Origin: Solemya velesiana gill symbiont
GTDB taxonomy: Bacteria > Pseudomonadota > Gammaproteobacteria > Chromatiales > Chromatiaceae
Assembly (NCBI RefSeq): GCF_002020805.1
Contig: NZ_MPRJ01000007.1
Location: 1-48,095 of the forward strand
DNA length: 48,095 nt
Direction: 5' to 3'
Part shown: piece by piece, positions 10,430-19,379 of the stretch
Position numbering within the stretch: the stretch's first letter is position 1
How the letters are laid out: each line of letters begins with the position of its first letter
Position numbers and translations under genes: made by a program
The notes under the pieces: model-generated
What the model saw: the letters and a program-made list of their open reading frames with translations, nothing else
The model's database searches: none
What the model was told of the DNA's origin: nothing

Positions 10430-11530
10430 CTATAGCCGCATGGGCATAACGACGTAGCGGCTTTCGTCGGTATCTGCATTCTGAATGAGGCAACTGCTGT
10501 TTGCATCGCTCAACAGCAATTTAACCTCATCAGTATCGATAACGTTGAGTACTTCAATCAGGTAACCCACGTTGAAACCGATTACCAGTTCATCTCCATC
10601 GTAGTTGATCTCCAGCTGCTCTTCTGCCTCTTCCTGCTCGGGATTTTGAGCGACCAATTCAAGCATACCGCTGGAGAATTGGAACCTGATACCGCGGTAC
10701 TTTTCGTTGGAAAGAATAGACGTTCTCTGGAGCGCCTGCTTGAGTGTATCTCTATCAGTAGTTACCAGCTTATCGGTATTGCTTGGTATTACGCGTTGAT
10801 AATCTGGAAATTTTCCATCAATGAGCTTTGAAGTAAAACTCGTATCACCCATCTTGAGTCGAATATGATTACTGCTGATATCCACCTCAACACTATCTTC
10901 CGAATCCTCGAGCAATCTTCCCAGTTCAAGCACAGCCTTTCTTGGAAGAATAACCTGGATATCCACGCCACTCTCGAGTTCACATGCCGCTTCACTGAGT
11001 GCCAGGCGGTGACCATCTGTTGCAACAGATCTGATCATTCCCTCTTTGATTTCGAGCAGCATGCCATTAAGGTAGTACCTGACATCCTGTTGAGCCATGG
11101 CAAATTGCGTTTTGTCGATTAAACGCTTCAGGAGTTTTTGTGTAAGCGAAAATCGCTGGCTACTGACTGAGGGTTCTATTGCCGGGTAGTCTTGTGCGGG
11201 GAGAATACCCAGGGTGAAACGGCTTTTACCTGAACGCAGGATTGCCCTTTCGCCTTCAATACTCAACTGTATCTCTGCATTTTCCGGTAGCGCTCGACAG
11301 ATATCGATCAGCTTTCTTGCCGGAAGGGTAAAATCCAGTTCACTTTCACATTCCACCGAAGCGGTGGTTTTCATCTCGACTTCGAGATCGGTTGCAGTGA
11401 TATTCAGTTGACCATCTTTTGCATTGATCAAGACATTGGCCAGAATTGGCAGTATCTGTCTTCTTTCTACAACACCTCCAACTTGTTGGAGTGGTTTGAG
11501 CAAAATATCCCTTTCGGTAGTGATCTTCAT
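10430..11530 (-). CDS. dnaN: DNA polymerase III beta subunit (sliding clamp)
   Basis: Ring-shaped processivity clamp, 366 residues as in E. coli, made of three repeated clamp domains of about 120 residues. Recognised from MKITTERDILLKPLQQVGGVVERR, ILPAQDYPAIE, TDGHRLALSE, ISNEKYRGIR-like ILSNEKYRGIRF and the C-terminal YVVMPMRL, whose VMPMRL tail is characteristic. It is followed by recF and preceded by the AT-rich gap to dnaA. Confidence 0.98.
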   Translation of the reverse strand: MKITTERDILLKPLQQVGGVVERRQILPILANVLINAKDGQLNITATDLEVEMKTTASVECESELDFTLPARKLIDICRALPENAEIQLSIEGERAILRSGKSRFTLGILPAQDYPAIEPSVSSQRFSLTQKLLKRLIDKTQFAMAQQDVRYYLNGMLLEIKEGMIRSVATDGHRLALSEAACELESGVDIQVILPRKAVLELGRLLEDSEDSVEVDISSNHIRLKMGDTSFTSKLIDGKFPDYQRVIPSNTDKLVTTDRDTLKQALQRTSILSNEKYRGIRFQFSSGMLELVAQNPEQEEAEEQLEINYDGDELVIGFNVGYLIEVLNVIDTDEVKLLLSDANSSCLIQNADTDESRYVVMPMRL

Positions 11531-11751
11531 ATCGAAGCTCTCTTAATAATATATATGTTTATTTATTAATTACTGTTGTTATTAAGGCACCAATAAACAC
11601 TGGATAACTTTATTTTTTCATTATCATTCAATTAGTTACGTGTTATTTTCAGTGTGTGAAACCTTGGTATAATCTTGAATATTGTTGTTTATCCTTTGTG
11701 GATAAGTACAGCCCCCTCTTTTATAGCCGAAACATGCACAGTTTATCCACA
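11531..11751. other. Candidate replication origin (oriC) in the dnaA-dnaN gap
   Basis: 221-nt gene-free gap. The side next to dnaN is very AT-rich (about 11540-11590, runs of TATATATG, TTTATTTATTAATT), suitable as an unwinding element. The dnaA side carries two perfect DnaA boxes: TGTGGATAA at 11697-11705 (box on the minus strand) and TTATCCACA at 11743-11751, plus imperfect ones at 11599-11607 (ACTGGATAA) and 11689-11697 (TTATCCTTT). The window's gene order is that of a gammaproteobacterial origin. The gap upstream of dnaA (13120-13500) holds one perfect box and is the alternative or second part of the origin. Confidence 0.6.
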
Positions 11752-13119
11752 CTAGCTTGTCAGTGTTCTTAACAGGTTTCCATAGTCTTCTGCAATTCGG
11801 GTATCGCTATCCTTCAGTTCCGCTACTTTCCTCGTGGCGTAAAGTACTGTGGTGTGATCCCGGCCGCCGAATGCTTCGCCGATTTCAGGAAGGCTGTGAC
11901 TTGTCAGCTCCTTGGCAAGGGTCATGGCAATCTGACGTGGCCTGGCTATGGTTCGACTTCGCTTTGCCGACAACAGGTCTGAAGTACGGATCTTGAAGTA
12001 CTCGGCAACAGTCTTCTGAATATTATCAATGGTAACCAGCTTGTCCTGGGCGGCGAGCATGTCACGTAGTGCATCCTTGGCAAACTCCTGGGTAATGGGT
12101 CTGCCGGTAAATTCAGCATTAGCCACAATGCGGCGCAGTGCACCTTCGAGTTCACGGATATTGGAACGGACACGTTTACCGATGAAAAAGGCAACCTCGT
12201 TGGGCAGGTCAACGCCGAACAGCTGATCCGCCTTGCTCTTGAGAATGGCCACCCTGGTCTCCAGGTCCGGGGGTTCGATGGCCACGGTGAGTCCCCAGCC
12301 GAAACGGGATTTCAAGCGCTCTTCCAGTCCGGTGACCTCTTTTGGAAAGCGGTCACTGGAGAGAATGATCTGCTGCTGGGACTCAAACAGTGCATTGAAA
12401 GTATGGAAGAACTCCTCCTGGGAGCGCTCTTTTCCGGCAAAAAACTGGACGTCATCGATCAATAGCGCGTTCACCGAGCGGTAACGGCGTTTGAAATCGT
12501 CGATGGTATTGTGCTGCAGGGCCTTGACCATCTCGGCAACGAATCCTTCGGAGTGTAGGTAAACGACCTTCGCATCAGGATTCTTTTCGAGAATGGTATT
12601 ACCCACCGCATGCATCAGATGGGTTTTACCGAGACCAACACCGCCATAAATGAACAACGGATTGTAGACAGTGCCAGGATTTTCACCAATCTGCATCGAT
12701 GCAGCCCGGGCCAGCTGGTTGGATTTACCCTCGACGAAGGTGTCGAAGGTGAAGTCCCGGTTCAGGTTGCTTTGAATCTTCCCTTCAGCCTGTTTTATCC
12801 GCACCCTGGGCAAAGGAGACTTTATATCTCCGGCCTGAGAAGGAGAGGGTTTATCGGGGGTACTCTCTTTTTGGGCTTTTGCCTTGGTTCCGATTTTCAG
12901 GATGACGCTTGGCGGATTGCCACTGGCAAGTTCAGTCAGAAAAGTGTTGATGTGGTTGAGATAGTGATTTTTGACCCAGTTGAGCACAAACTGGTTTGGG
13001 GCCAGGAGGCGAATGCAGCCACCCTCTTCCACGGTCTGGAGAGGCCGGATCCAGGTATTGAACTGTTGTGGAGATAATTCTCCTTCAAGGCGATCGACGC
13101 ACTTGTTCCAAAGATCCAC
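11752..13119 (-). CDS. dnaA: Chromosomal replication initiator protein DnaA
   Basis: AAA+ initiator that binds DnaA boxes and melts oriC. 455 residues. Domain I starts with [21 protein letters not shown]; a variable linker follows; domain III has Walker [15 protein letters not shown] and Walker [14 protein letters not shown]; domain IV ends with the box-binding helix [14 protein letters not shown]. The start is GTG 13119 with GAGAG upstream. The stop at 11752 directly abuts a perfect DnaA box, and another perfect box lies upstream at 13317-13325, so autoregulation is plausible. Confidence 0.98.
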   Translation of the reverse strand: MDLWNKCVDRLEGELSPQQFNTWIRPLQTVEEGGCIRLLAPNQFVLNWVKNHYLNHINTFLTELASGNPPSVILKIGTKAKAQKESTPDKPSPSQAGDIKSPLPRVRIKQAEGKIQSNLNRDFTFDTFVEGKSNQLARAASMQIGENPGTVYNPLFIYGGVGLGKTHLMHAVGNTILEKNPDAKVVYLHSEGFVAEMVKALQHNTIDDFKRRYRSVNALLIDDVQFFAGKERSQEEFFHTFNALFESQQQIILSSDRFPKEVTGLEERLKSRFGWGLTVAIEPPDLETRVAILKSKADQLFGVDLPNEVAFFIGKRVRSNIRELEGALRRIVANAEFTGRPITQEFAKDALRDMLAAQDKLVTIDNIQKTVAEYFKIRTSDLLSAKRSRTIARPRQIAMTLAKELTSHSLPEIGEAFGGRDHTTVLYATRKVAELKDSDTRIAEDYGNLLRTLTS

Positions 13120-13500
13120 GCTTAAGCTCTCATACTTATTTATATATACCTACGAAAGGTAGAAGCGGTACAACGGGCCTGATGACAGGAAAAGATCTGC
13201 CGTACAGGCCCCGAAAAAGTTCGGGAATATAATTCTTTTATATACCGGGAACAGAAACTTTCCAAGCACGGTATCGGTCCCGATAAGATGCTAGAGTCTA
13301 CCCCTCTTTATCAGACTTATCCACAGGTGTTTTTCAGTCTCTCACGTTAAAAAATCCAACAGAGGGCTAAAGTTAGAGAGAGTATTTATGCATTTGGCGT
13401 ATTGACAGGTACCGGGCGCTCAAAGTACCCTATGCGCCTTTTTTCAACGGCTTTTATTTACAGGGTAAAAGAAGCCTGGATTATTAATCGGTAGAGAGTC
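13120..13500. promoter_or_regulatory. dnaA-rpmH divergent intergenic region with DnaA box and rpmH promoter
   Basis: 381 nt without a gene. It contains a perfect DnaA box TTATCCACA at 13317-13325, and a promoter for rpmH with consensus TTGACA (13402-13407), an 18-nt spacer and TACCCT (13426-13431). Toward dnaA there are AT-rich -10-like stretches on the minus strand (around 13228-13243). Two small dyads are present: CCCGAA/TTCGGG at 13210-13225 and TATCGG/CCGATA at 13272-13285, possible operator or structural elements. Part of the origin may lie here. Confidence 0.6.
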
Positions 13501-13635
13501 ATGAAAAGAACATTTCAGCCAAGCAACCTGAAGCGTGCCCGCACCCACGGTTTCCGTGCCCGCATGGCCACCCGTAATGGCCGCAAGGTGATCAATGCCC
13601 GTCGCGCTAAAGGCCGTGCTCGCCTGACCCCCTGA
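13501..13635 (+). CDS. rpmH: 50S ribosomal protein L34
   Basis: 44-residue, very basic ribosomal protein of the large subunit. The start [20 protein letters not shown] and the [15 protein letters not shown] segment are near-invariant in the family. It is the first gene of the plus-strand rpmH-rnpA-yidC-mnmE series, with a TTGACA promoter about 95 nt upstream, and ends 11 nt before rnpA. Confidence 0.98.
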   Translation: MKRTFQPSNLKRARTHGFRARMATRNGRKVINARRAKGRARLTP

Positions 13636-13646
13636 TTCGTCAGCTT

Positions 13647-14012
13647 TTGACCGCGGTTAAGGCGCGCTTTCCCCGATCATCCCGGCTGCTGAAGCCAGCC
13701 GAGTTCAGCAGGGTTTTTGAGCGTCCCGGGAAATCGGTAGATAATTGCTTTACCGTTTTCTACAGGAGCAACGATCTCGAAGGACCAAGATTGGGGCTGG
13801 CGATTTCAAAAAAGAACGTCAGGCGCGCCGTAGACCGTAACCTTATAAAAAGGCTCATCAGGGAAAGCTTTCGAATTAGGCAACCGCAGCTGGGTGGATT
13901 GGATATCATCGTGATGGCCCGGCGCAACCTGCCGATTGGTGACAGATCCGCACTCAGGGATTCCCTGGATAAGCATTGGTCAAATCTGGTTAAGCGCAAT
14001 AAAAAACGATGA
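13647..14012 (+). CDS. rnpA: Ribonuclease P protein component
   Basis: Protein cofactor of RNase P, which matures tRNA 5' ends. 121 residues (E. coli 119). The RNR motif region is visible as SKKNVRRAVDRNLIKRLIRE, and the protein starts with the typical FPRSSRLLKPAEFSRVF. The start is TTG 13647; E. coli also uses a non-ATG start. It is coupled tightly to rpmH (11 nt). The yidD gene that commonly follows is missing. Confidence 0.95.
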   Translation: MTAVKARFPRSSRLLKPAEFSRVFERPGKSVDNCFTVFYRSNDLEGPRLGLAISKKNVRRAVDRNLIKRLIRESFRIRQPQLGGLDIIVMARRNLPIGDRSALRDSLDKHWSNLVKRNKKR

Positions 14013-14127
14013 CCAGATCTTTTCTTCCACTCTTCTACCGCAAAAAGTCCATTTCAGGTCATAATACGGCCTTTATTTTTTGCGATACTACTCCAATTTA
14101 GCCTTACCATCTGACCTGAGACAGTCC

Positions 14128-15819
14128 ATGGACAATCTTCGCCTCATCCTGTTTTTCTCCCTGGCTTTTATCCTCCTCCTGTTATGGCAGGCCTGGAACG
14201 AGGACTATGGTCCAAAATCGGTTCAGGAGAGCGCAGCGGTCTCTACCCAGACCCAAACTCAGAGCGATACCCAGCCCGTACCCGCAGTGTCCAGTGGTGA
14301 GATGCCTTCGGCTCCGGCGACGACAGGGGTCACTGCACAGGCGGATGCCTCGGTCCCTGCGGTTGGCGGTGTCGCACCAAGCGGCAGTGGGAATACCATC
14401 AAGGTCATTACTGACCTGTACAATATCGAGATCGATACCCAGGGCGGAAATGTCCTCAGTACCTATCTGAATGAATACCCGGTATCGGTTGATACCCCGG
14501 ACGAGAAGTTCCATCTGCTGCGTCCTACCACGCCGAACCTGTTTATGGCCCAGTCCGGCCTGATCGGATCTGACAAGACAAGCGCTCCGACCCACGAGTC
14601 GGTCTACCAGAGTGAAAAGAGCACCTACGTCATGGCTGACGGCAGTGATACACTGCAGGTCGATCTTGTCTGGAGCAACGACAAGGGCATCAAGGTGACC
14701 AAGCGCTTCAACTTCAAGCGTGGCGATTACCTGGTCAAGGTTCAGCATATCGTTGAAAACGGATCCAGCGAAGCCTGGGCGGGTCGTGAGTACCACCAGT
14801 TGATTCGAAGTGAAGTGGTCGAAGAGAGCAGCGACTCCCAATTCCTCTACACCTATACCGGTGGAGCCATTTACAGCCCTGAGGAGAAATTCCAGAAAAT
14901 CTCCTTTGATGATATGGCCGACGCCAAGTTGGACCGTGATATCCAGGGTGGCTGGCTCGCCATGCTGCAGCACTACTTCGTTGCAGCATGGGTGCCTGCA
15001 GCTGAGCAAAAGGATCACTACTACAGCAACGTGCTTCCTAACGGCCGCTACCTGCTGGGTGCTTATACCCCCGGTGTCAGCCTGGCTGCCGGCCAGAGCC
15101 ACACCTTTACAACGGGCTTCGTTGCAGGACCCAAGGTTCAGGATATGCTAGAGGAGATCGCTCCCGGTCTGGACCTGACGGTGGACTATGGTTTTCTCAC
15201 GATTATCGCCCAGCCGATGTTCATCGGCCTTGACTGGCTGCACAGCGTGGTGGGCAACTGGGGCTGGGCCATCATCATCTTCACCCTGCTGTTGAAACTG
15301 GCCCTCTATAAACTCTCTGAAACCAGCTACCGCTCCATGGCCAACATGCGCAAGATGACGCCGCGTATCCAGGCCCTGAAAGACCGTTACGGTGATGACA
15401 AGCAGCGCCTGAACCAGGCCATGATGGATCTCTACAAGACGGAAAAGATCAATCCCCTTGGCGGTTGTCTGCCCATCCTTCTGCAGATTCCTTTCTTTAT
15501 TGCCCTCTACTGGGTTCTGCTCGAGAGCGTGGAGTTGCGCCAGGCGCCGTTCATCCTCTGGATTCAGGATCTGTCGATCAAGGATCCCTACTACGTGCTT
15601 CCTGTCATCATGGGTGTCTCCATGTTTGTCCAGCAGAAGCTCAACCCTGCGCCGCCTGATCCCATGCAGGCCAAGATCATGATGAGCCTGCCATTCGTGT
15701 TCACCATCTTCTTTGCCTTCTTCCCGGCAGGCTTGGTGCTCTACTGGGTGATCAACAACATTCTCTCCATCGCGCAACAGTGGTACATCACGCGCCAGAT
15801 AGAGAACGCTGCAAACTAG
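14128..15819 (+). CDS. yidC: Membrane protein insertase YidC
   Basis: Inner-membrane insertase acting with or without Sec. 563 residues. It has the gammaproteobacterial layout: one N-terminal transmembrane helix ([17 protein letters not shown], residues 4-20), a Ser/Thr/Gln/Ala-rich linker, a large periplasmic beta domain (about 90-345) and the conserved five-helix core. The core includes [38 protein letters not shown] and [20 protein letters not shown] 14128 is preferred over an upstream in-frame codon because [10 protein letters not shown] is the family start. The gap to mnmE is 10 nt. Confidence 0.97.
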   Translation: MDNLRLILFFSLAFILLLLWQAWNEDYGPKSVQESAAVSTQTQTQSDTQPVPAVSSGEMPSAPATTGVTAQADASVPAVGGVAPSGSGNTIKVITDLYNIEIDTQGGNVLSTYLNEYPVSVDTPDEKFHLLRPTTPNLFMAQSGLIGSDKTSAPTHESVYQSEKSTYVMADGSDTLQVDLVWSNDKGIKVTKRFNFKRGDYLVKVQHIVENGSSEAWAGREYHQLIRSEVVEESSDSQFLYTYTGGAIYSPEEKFQKISFDDMADAKLDRDIQGGWLAMLQHYFVAAWVPAAEQKDHYYSNVLPNGRYLLGAYTPGVSLAAGQSHTFTTGFVAGPKVQDMLEEIAPGLDLTVDYGFLTIIAQPMFIGLDWLHSVVGNWGWAIIIFTLLLKLALYKLSETSYRSMANMRKMTPRIQALKDRYGDDKQRLNQAMMDLYKTEKINPLGGCLPILLQIPFFIALYWVLLESVELRQAPFILWIQDLSIKDPYYVLPVIMGVSMFVQQKLNPAPPDPMQAKIMMSLPFVFTIFFAFFPAGLVLYWVINNILSIAQQWYITRQIENAAN

Positions 15820-15829
15820 CGGACGTCCT

Positions 15830-17176
15830 GTGAATACGCAGGATACCATCGCCGCAATTGCCACCCCGCCCGGTATGGGCGGGGTCGGTATCATCCGAAT
15901 CTCGGGCAAACTTGTACCCTCCATTGCCGAACAGATCATCGGCAGACTGCCTGATCCTCGTCTTGCCAGTTTTGCCCGATTCAGGGATGCAGTAGGCGAG
16001 CCGCTGGATGAAGGTGTTGTCCTCTATTTTTCAGCACCCAACTCCTTTACCGGTGAAGAGGTGCTCGAGTTTCAGGGCCACGGCGGTCCGGTGGTTATGG
16101 ATCTTCTGCTTAAGCGGGTACTGGAATGTGGCGCGCGCCTGGCCCATCCGGGAGAGTTCAGCCAGCGCGCATTTCTGAACGACAAGCTTGATCTTGCCCA
16201 GGCAGAGGCTATTGCCGACTTGATCGAAAGCGGCACGGCTGCAGCGGCCCGCCTGGCTGTGCGTTCCCTGGAGGGTGAGTTCTCCCGCCGCATTCATGGC
16301 CTAGTTGAACAGGTTACCCATCTGCGGATGTATGTCGAGGCGGCTATCGATTTTCCGGAAGAGGAGATCGACTTTCTCGCTGAAGGAAAAGTAAGTGCTG
16401 ACTTACAGGAGATCCTGGACAGCCTGGAGAGCGTGGAAAAAAGTGCCCAGGTGGGACGGCTGCTGCGCGATGGGATGACACTCGTGATTGCGGGGCGCCC
16501 CAACGCCGGCAAATCGAGCCTGCTCAATGCGCTGGCCGGAAGAGAGTCGGCCATCGTCACGGAGATTCCCGGTACCACGCGGGATCTTTTGCGGGAGAGA
16601 ATCCAGATCGACGGCATGCCGCTTCACCTGGTCGATACCGCAGGTCTGCGGGAAAGCAGCGACCGGGTTGAGCAGGAGGGTATTCGCCGGGCCAGGCAGG
16701 AGATCGAGCAGGCGGACCTGGTGCTCTGGATCTTTGATGATCAGGCGGATCCCGGCCACGATGCTTTGGATCGCAGTACCTTGCCCGAAGGTATTCCCGT
16801 CACCCTGGTACGCAACAAGATTGATGTCACCGGCTCAGTTGCAGGACTTACCGATATCGACGGAGAAACCGAGATCGCCCTTTCGGCTCGAACCGAAGAA
16901 GGGGTGGAGCTGCTAAGAGATCACCTCAAGCAACGTATGGGCTACCACGGCAGCCAGGAAGGTGAGTTCATTGCCCGTCGCAGACACCTGGATGCACTAG
17001 CAAGGGCCAAGCAGCAACTGCTCAAGGGAAAGGCCGCACTTGAAGATACCGGTTCCGGTGAGTTGATGGCGGAGGATTTGCGCTTGGCACAGCATGCCCT
17101 ATCGGAAATCACCGGTGAGTTCACGGCAGATGATTTACTGGGACGCATTTTCTCCAGCTTCTGTATCGGCAAGTAA
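15830..17176 (+). CDS. mnmE: tRNA modification GTPase MnmE
   Basis: With MnmG it installs the carboxymethylaminomethyl group on U34 of certain tRNAs. 448 residues. The N-terminal formyl-THF-binding domain starts [22 protein letters not shown]. The G domain begins with G1 GRPNAGKS (222-229), then IPGTTRD and DTAGLRES, and NKID follows. The conserved C-terminal CIGK is present. The start is GTG 15830. The partner mnmG lies 8.7 kb away, beyond an accessory block. A terminator follows the gene. Confidence 0.97.
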   Translation: MNTQDTIAAIATPPGMGGVGIIRISGKLVPSIAEQIIGRLPDPRLASFARFRDAVGEPLDEGVVLYFSAPNSFTGEEVLEFQGHGGPVVMDLLLKRVLECGARLAHPGEFSQRAFLNDKLDLAQAEAIADLIESGTAAAARLAVRSLEGEFSRRIHGLVEQVTHLRMYVEAAIDFPEEEIDFLAEGKVSADLQEILDSLESVEKSAQVGRLLRDGMTLVIAGRPNAGKSSLLNALAGRESAIVTEIPGTTRDLLRERIQIDGMPLHLVDTAGLRESSDRVEQEGIRRARQEIEQADLVLWIFDDQADPGHDALDRSTLPEGIPVTLVRNKIDVTGSVAGLTDIDGETEIALSARTEEGVELLRDHLKQRMGYHGSQEGEFIARRRHLDALARAKQQLLKGKAALEDTGSGELMAEDLRLAQHALSEITGEFTADDLLGRIFSSFCIGK

Positions 17177-17212
17177 TCCCAATCGCCTATTGCAATTGAT
17201 CTGGCTTATCAG

Positions 17213-17246
17213 ATAGCCAGGGATGTTGGTCACGTGGCTATTTTTT
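17213..17246 (+). terminator. Intrinsic terminator after mnmE
   Basis: Stem ATAGCCA (17213-17219) / TGGCTAT (17235-17241) with a 15-nt loop, running into a six-T tract. It closes the rpmH-rnpA-yidC-mnmE transcript. Confidence 0.75.
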
Positions 17247-17314
17247 CTTAGCAGTAATCAGCACTTCAGCCTATGATCACTGTTATCGCAAAATAAACTG
17301 AGGTTGAAAATATC

Positions 17315-18433
17315 ATGCTCAAGTTGGTGTATGTAGGTGGTCTCGGAATGATGGCCGGACCCGGTGCTGTTCATCTCACGCCTGTTGGCCCTGCCCAGGT
17401 TGTGCGTTTTCATGACCGAGGCAATCCAGGTAAAACCAGGGACAGGTTTCGAAATGCCTGGAAAGCTCATGGCGCAAAACCGGTTGGTACTTTCGATGAA
17501 TTGGTTGGAGATGGCAACATCGATGGTATTGTTGTTTGTGCCGGGAAGAATGGTGATGACATTGGCATCATAGCAAGGCTGGCACTACTGCTAGAAGCAC
17601 GTTGTAAACAATGGCCTTTTATTCTACACCTATCAACAGTAAGTCCCTCGTTTGCAGAGACTGCGGTGAAATATTGCCATGATCATGGCGTGGACTATGC
17701 AAACTATCCTTTGACTGGTGGACCTCTCGGTGCAGAATTGGGTGGTGCCGATCCCAAGGGTATGTTGATTCTCGCAAGTGGTGATCAACAACTCTATGAC
17801 CGCTTGTTGCCCGTGTTGGAGAGACTGGGTTATCCCCGTTTCTTCGGCACTTCAATTTCAGCCGGATCGATCACCAAGCTGATTGCTCACTACCTAGTCT
17901 TCAATGGCCTGACAGGTATAGGCACAGGTGCTGTATTGCATGCAGAGTATTTCAATAAAGGTGTATTCGGTGGTGATGAGCAGAGTGATTATCTCTCGTT
18001 TCTTAATGGAGGTGCCGGCAGTACCCGACAATGGGATGTGGCAGTCAGCAAAGGTATAAGAGACGATATCTGGGATGCCGGTTTCAGTACCAGGCACGCG
18101 GTTGTCGATATTATCTATGCCGTCCAGTTGGCCCTGGACAAAGGTCTGCCCCGGATGGCGGTTCAGCCGATGATCAACATGGCCTTTGCCTTCTCTTACC
18201 TGATGATGCGCTACCCTGGAGAAAGCCTGGCCACACAGGCATTTGTTCGTGAGCTTCTTGGTGCAGAGGCAAAAGAACTCGACTTTTTCATGCAGGGTGG
18301 CGGTGCTTTTGGAGGGGATATGACTAAGGTACTCGCCGATTGCATTGCAAGCCTGCCGGGCGATGTACGGGAAACGGTATTGGTTGCTCCGTCCCTGGAA
18401 AATTTCAGCCAGGCGGCAGATGATTATGACTAG
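17315..18433 (+). CDS. NAD(P)-dependent beta-hydroxyacid dehydrogenase-like protein (HIBADH/6PGDH superfamily, divergent)
   Basis: 372 residues, longer than the usual 290-300 of 3-hydroxyisobutyrate dehydrogenases. The superfamily pattern is visible: an N-terminal dinucleotide-binding strand (VYVGGLGMMAG), the substrate-binding segment STVSPSFAET, a gate-like PLTGGPLGAELGGADPKGML, and the catalytic-lysine region GSITKLIAHYL (Lys188). A C-terminal helical half follows. The N-terminal glycine motif is degenerate compared with GLGxMGxxMA, so cofactor binding may be altered. The substrate is unknown. Its last codons overlap the ATG of the reading frame of the next (permease) gene, and a 39-nt palindrome begins at its stop. 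Confidence 0.7.
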   Translation: MLKLVYVGGLGMMAGPGAVHLTPVGPAQVVRFHDRGNPGKTRDRFRNAWKAHGAKPVGTFDELVGDGNIDGIVVCAGKNGDDIGIIARLALLLEARCKQWPFILHLSTVSPSFAETAVKYCHDHGVDYANYPLTGGPLGAELGGADPKGMLILASGDQQLYDRLLPVLERLGYPRFFGTSISAGSITKLIAHYLVFNGLTGIGTGAVLHAEYFNKGVFGGDEQSDYLSFLNGGAGSTRQWDVAVSKGIRDDIWDAGFSTRHAVVDIIYAVQLALDKGLPRMAVQPMINMAFAFSYLMMRYPGESLATQAFVRELLGAEAKELDFFMQGGGAFGGDMTKVLADCIASLPGDVRETVLVAPSLENFSQAADDYD

Positions 18434-18469
18434 TACTCCAACCCAAGCTATCACTTGGTTGGCGTACTA
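18431..18469. repeat. 39-nt imperfect palindrome at the dehydrogenase/permease junction
   Basis: Arms TAGTAC (18431-18436) / GTACTA (18464-18469) continue after one mismatch into CCAACCCAAG / CTTGGTTGG with a single bulged C and a 6-nt loop (CTATCA). It starts at the dehydrogenase stop codon, and its right arm overlaps an in-frame amber codon of the permease frame. No T-run follows. Confidence 0.7.
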
Positions 18470-18536
18470 GAGGGCGCCGTCAAATTCACCACAACTGCTC
18501 CTTGCACTGACCACCCTGTTTTGGGCTGGCAATGCC

Positions 18537-19379
18537 GTGGTGGGTAAAGTTGCGGTCGGACTCATATCGGGCATCGAGATATCTTTCTGGCGCTGGGTAA
18601 TCGCGCTGTTGCTACTCACCCCTTTCGCGTACAAGGCGGTTATACACGATCTGGCATATTATCGTGATCACTGGGTAAAGATGTTGCTGCTCGGTTTTCT
18701 TTCGGTTTCTGTCTATAACACTTTTCAATATCTTGCCCTGCAGTGGACCTCGGTGATCAACGTTGGTGTGGTTACAGCCACCATGCCGTTGATGGTTTTT
18801 ATGTTGACATGGATAGCAGGTCAGGAGCGGGCAAGTCGCTTTCAACAACTTGGATTATTCGTTGCCCTGTGTGGCGTGTTACTCGTGATTACCCGTGGCA
18901 GTCCGTCCGTTTTGCTTGGTTTGAAGTTGAATCCTGGGGACCTGTTGATGCTGTTGGCGGTGTTCAGCTTTGCGCTCTACTCGGTACTGATAAAGCCACT
19001 CCCTTCATCACTGGATAAGCTTGGCCTTTTGTGGATGCTCGTGTTTCTGGGTGTATTGGGAATTCTGCCTTTTTATCTTTGGGATATCACTCGGCATCAC
19101 ACCTTCACCCTGGATATGCATACCGGTTTGATTCTTCTCTATGTAGGAATATTTCCATCTATTCTCTCTTATTTCTTTTGGAATAAAGCGGTGACGCTGG
19201 GTGGTGCCAACCTGGCGGGTATGTTCTGTAATCTAATCCCGGTCTATGCCTTGCTGCTTGCAGTTGTACTCCTTGGAGAGTCTTTGTCCTCCTACCAGTT
19301 ATTCGGCATGCTTGGGATTTTTGCGGAAATATTCCTGGCTACATCGTTTCGTACAAGACCAGGCAAGAGAAAGACCTAG
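18537..19379 (+). CDS. DMT superfamily (EamA-type) permease, 5' end interrupted by an in-frame TAG
   Basis: Integral membrane transporter with about ten hydrophobic helices in two EamA repeats. The second repeat contains SFALYSVLIKPLP and the conserved PSILSYFFWNKAV. The natural-looking start would be ATG 18426, overlapping the dehydrogenase stop, but codon 15 of that frame is TAG (18468-18470). The first usable start after it is GTG 18537, which cuts into helix 1: the residues LLLALTTLFWAGNA lie before it. The gene is therefore either silenced, started at a CTG, or affected by a sequence error. The rest of the frame is intact. The stop overlaps that of the convergent transglutaminase gene in CTAG. 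Substrate unknown. Confidence 0.75.
   Translation: MVGKVAVGLISGIEISFWRWVIALLLLTPFAYKAVIHDLAYYRDHWVKMLLLGFLSVSVYNTFQYLALQWTSVINVGVVTATMPLMVFMLTWIAGQERASRFQQLGLFVALCGVLLVITRGSPSVLLGLKLNPGDLLMLLAVFSFALYSVLIKPLPSSLDKLGLLWMLVFLGVLGILPFYLWDITRHHTFTLDMHTGLILLYVGIFPSILSYFFWNKAVTLGGANLAGMFCNLIPVYALLLAVVLLGESLSSYQLFGMLGIFAEIFLATSFRTRPGKRKT

Noticed and set aside
14182-15102. 306-codon minus-strand frame opposite yidC
   Set aside because: Shadow of the conserved yidC reading frame.
17228-17240. CACGTGG core after mnmE as a third parS
   Set aside because: Only the central six bases match; the flanks do not, and it lies in a terminator hairpin.
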